DNA of 8,146 nucleotides from contig DIHI01000128.1 in the NCBI GenBank assembly GCA_002420085.1, positions 1 through 8,146 on the forward strand. The letters run 5' to 3'. The first letter of the stretch is position 1. The number at the start of each line of letters is the position of its first letter. Shown piece after piece: positions 6,863 through 8,146 of this stretch. This stretch comes from Lysobacterales bacterium UBA5700 (lineage in GTDB: Bacteria; Pseudomonadota; Gammaproteobacteria; Xanthomonadales; Xanthomonadaceae). The notes under the pieces were generated by a model. It saw only the letters and a list, made by a program, of their open reading frames with translations. It had not been told where the DNA came from and did no database searches. The translations under genes were made by a program, and so were the position numbers.

Positions 6863-6948
6863 CGCCACACGGTAACGCGCCGGGACGTGCAGTGGCCGTG
6901 AATCCGCCGTCGAGGCAAGCACATCGAGGCGGTCGGAGTGGAGACCGT

Positions 6949-6980
6949 AAAGAACGAGAGCCCGGCGAACCGGGCTCTCG
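6949..6980 (-). terminator. Rho-independent terminator of the S8 peptidase gene
   Basis: On the minus strand the arms at 6980-6970 and 6965-6955 form a perfect 11-base-pair stem (CGAGAGCCCGG with CCGGGCTCTCG) around a TTCG tetraloop. TTCTTT follows at 6954-6949. It begins 23 bases after the peptidase stop codon and precedes the SDR start by about 87 bases. It should isolate the peptidase transcript from the SDR-photolyase genes. The plus-strand side has no U-tract, so it works for the minus strand only. Confidence 0.85.
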
Positions 6981-7003
6981 AAGGGTGTTGCAGGCGACTC
7001 GGA

Positions 7004-8146
7004 TCAGTAACGAACCGTTGCCTCGTTGCTGCACGCGGTGCTGCTGCCCTGGATGCAGACCTTGAAGGTCGCGGTGCTGCGCTTGGCACCGACAAAGCTG
7101 TCGGCGAAGCTGCCGGTGTTGGCCACGGTGGCGATGATCGCATTGTTGCGATACACGTCAACGGTGGCAGCCGAGCCGACGGTCCAGTTGAGCTGGGTGC
7201 CGACGGTGGTACGCCCGCTCTTGAGCAGGGCGGCGGTCAGGCTGCTCGGTGCCACATCAGCCGGCGGCGGGCCGCCACCATTGAGCGCGTCGAGCGCTGC
7301 CTTGGCCTGGACCAGACCGAAACCGAAGCTGTTGTCGCGACCGGCTGCGCCCAGATCCTGGGCGGTGGCGGCCATTACGTCGCGGATCTGCTGGTTGCTG
7401 GCGGTCGGATGCGCGCTCCACAGCAGGGCTGCGACACCGACCACGTGCGGGGTCGCCATCGAGGTGCCGTCCCACGCCTCATAACCGCTGCCCGGCGCGG
7501 TGAACACGGTGCTGACATTGGCGGTGCTGCCCAGGCGGTTGGCGACCAGGAACTGGCCATCTTCCTGGGTGGCGCTGATCGCCGGGATGCTGGACGCGGT
7601 ACCCAGCGTGCCGGCAAAGCCGCCCGGAGCATTGTTGTAGATCACCGCCGCGACCGCCCCACCGGCAGTGGCATTGCTGACCTTGTCGCCGAAGCTGATA
7701 TCGCCGCGCTCACACAACACGACCCGGCCGGCCCAGCTACCCGGTGCCGTGCAACGGCCACCATTGACCAGCGCGCCCGACGCGGTGCCCTGGAAGGTGA
7801 GGTCCATGGCCGCCACCTGGAAGGAATCGGCACCGACCGTCAGCGAGGCTGCCGACCATGGCACGGTGCTGAGCACCGACACGCCCGGCGCGGCCAGTTC
7901 GACCTGGCTGTTGCGCTGCGAGAAGCTGGCCAGCGCCTTGTTGGAATCGATCGCCGCGACCGAGATGACGCTGTCGTAGGAGGCCGGATAGCTGAACGTC
8001 GTATTGCCGTCATTGCCCGCCGCCGCGATGCTCAGCACGCCCTGAGCGAACAGCGAATCGAAGCCGTTGCGCTCGGTGGTGCTGGCCTGGCCGCCGCCGA
8101 GGCTCATGTTGACCACCACCTTGCGACCATTGGCCGCAGCGGCGCA
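7004..8146 (-). CDS. S8 family (subtilisin-like) serine peptidase, 3' partial fragment
   Basis: The frame is open to the window edge; 380 residues are visible and the N-terminal part lies beyond 8146. A GTG at 8119 is internal, not the start. Numbered from the edge, VNMSLGG (12-18) matches the subtilase core. AAGND with N45 is the oxyanion-hole Asn, and ELAAPGVSVLST follows. The catalytic Ser is S229 in GTSMATPH. The Asp and His of the triad must lie outside the window. A protease-associated (PA) domain appears inserted between the Asn and Ser blocks (about 86-205), including CERGDISFGDKVSNA and AVIYNNAPGG. After a GGGPPP linker (near 287-292) comes a C-terminal domain of about 85 residues that looks fibronectin III-like, with two Cys near the end (KVCIQGSSTACSN) that could form a disulfide. 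Such enzymes are secreted, broad-specificity proteases made as pre-pro-proteins. The signal and propeptide cannot be seen here. Its transcript ends at the hairpin 6980-6949. Confidence 0.93.
   Translation of the reverse strand, partial: CAAAANGRKVVVNMSLGGGQASTTERNGFDSLFAQGVLSIAAAGNDGNTTFSYPASYDSVISVAAIDSNKALASFSQRNSQVELAAPGVSVLSTVPWSAASLTVGADSFQVAAMDLTFQGTASGALVNGGRCTAPGSWAGRVVLCERGDISFGDKVSNATAGGAVAAVIYNNAPGGFAGTLGTASSIPAISATQEDGQFLVANRLGSTANVSTVFTAPGSGYEAWDGTSMATPHVVGVAALLWSAHPTASNQQIRDVMAATAQDLGAAGRDNSFGFGLVQAKAALDALNGGGPPPADVAPSSLTAALLKSGRTTVGTQLNWTVGSAATVDVYRNNAIIATVANTGSFADSFVGAKRSTATFKVCIQGSSTACSNEATVRY

Overview
The window is GC-rich bacterial chromosome. All six protein genes lie on the minus strand, so the story reads from high to low coordinates. 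The high GC, dense packing, class I photolyase, WS/DGAT acyltransferase, proteobacterial-type fatty acyl-AMP ligase and a subtilase with a PA insert and C-terminal beta domain together suggest a gammaproteobacterium of the Xanthomonadales (Lysobacterales) type. That placement is an inference from protein style, not from a marker gene.

Region by region: (1) 8146-7004 holds the 3' part of a secreted S8 (subtilisin-like) serine peptidase, cut by the window edge and closed by a clear Rho-independent terminator (6980-6949). (2) 6862-4698 holds an atypical short-chain dehydrogenase without the usual catalytic Tyr, followed with a 4-base ATGA overlap by a class I DNA photolyase (phrB). (3) 4539-3034 holds a wax ester synthase/diacylglycerol acyltransferase, 158 bases downstream of the photolyase. 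(4) After a 244-base gap with a candidate promoter, 2789-47 holds a fatty acyl-AMP ligase (FAAL) and an extended-SDR NAD-dependent epimerase/reductase that overlap by 8 bases. (5) The 3' end of the epimerase gene runs into a degenerate short tandem repeat that continues to the window edge.

Functionally, the last three genes concern lipids. WS/DGAT esterifies acyl-CoA into wax esters or triacylglycerol. The FAAL plus epimerase-like reductase pair is the combination found beside serine palmitoyltransferase and an acyl carrier protein in bacterial ceramide clusters such as that of Caulobacter. The defining partners would lie beyond position 1, so a sphingolipid role is a testable hypothesis only. 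I see no RNA genes, insertion sequences, CRISPR array or phage genes. I see no clearly new system; the most interesting items are the possible sphingolipid locus, the Tyr-less SDR coupled to photolyase, and the repeat at the end of the epimerase gene.
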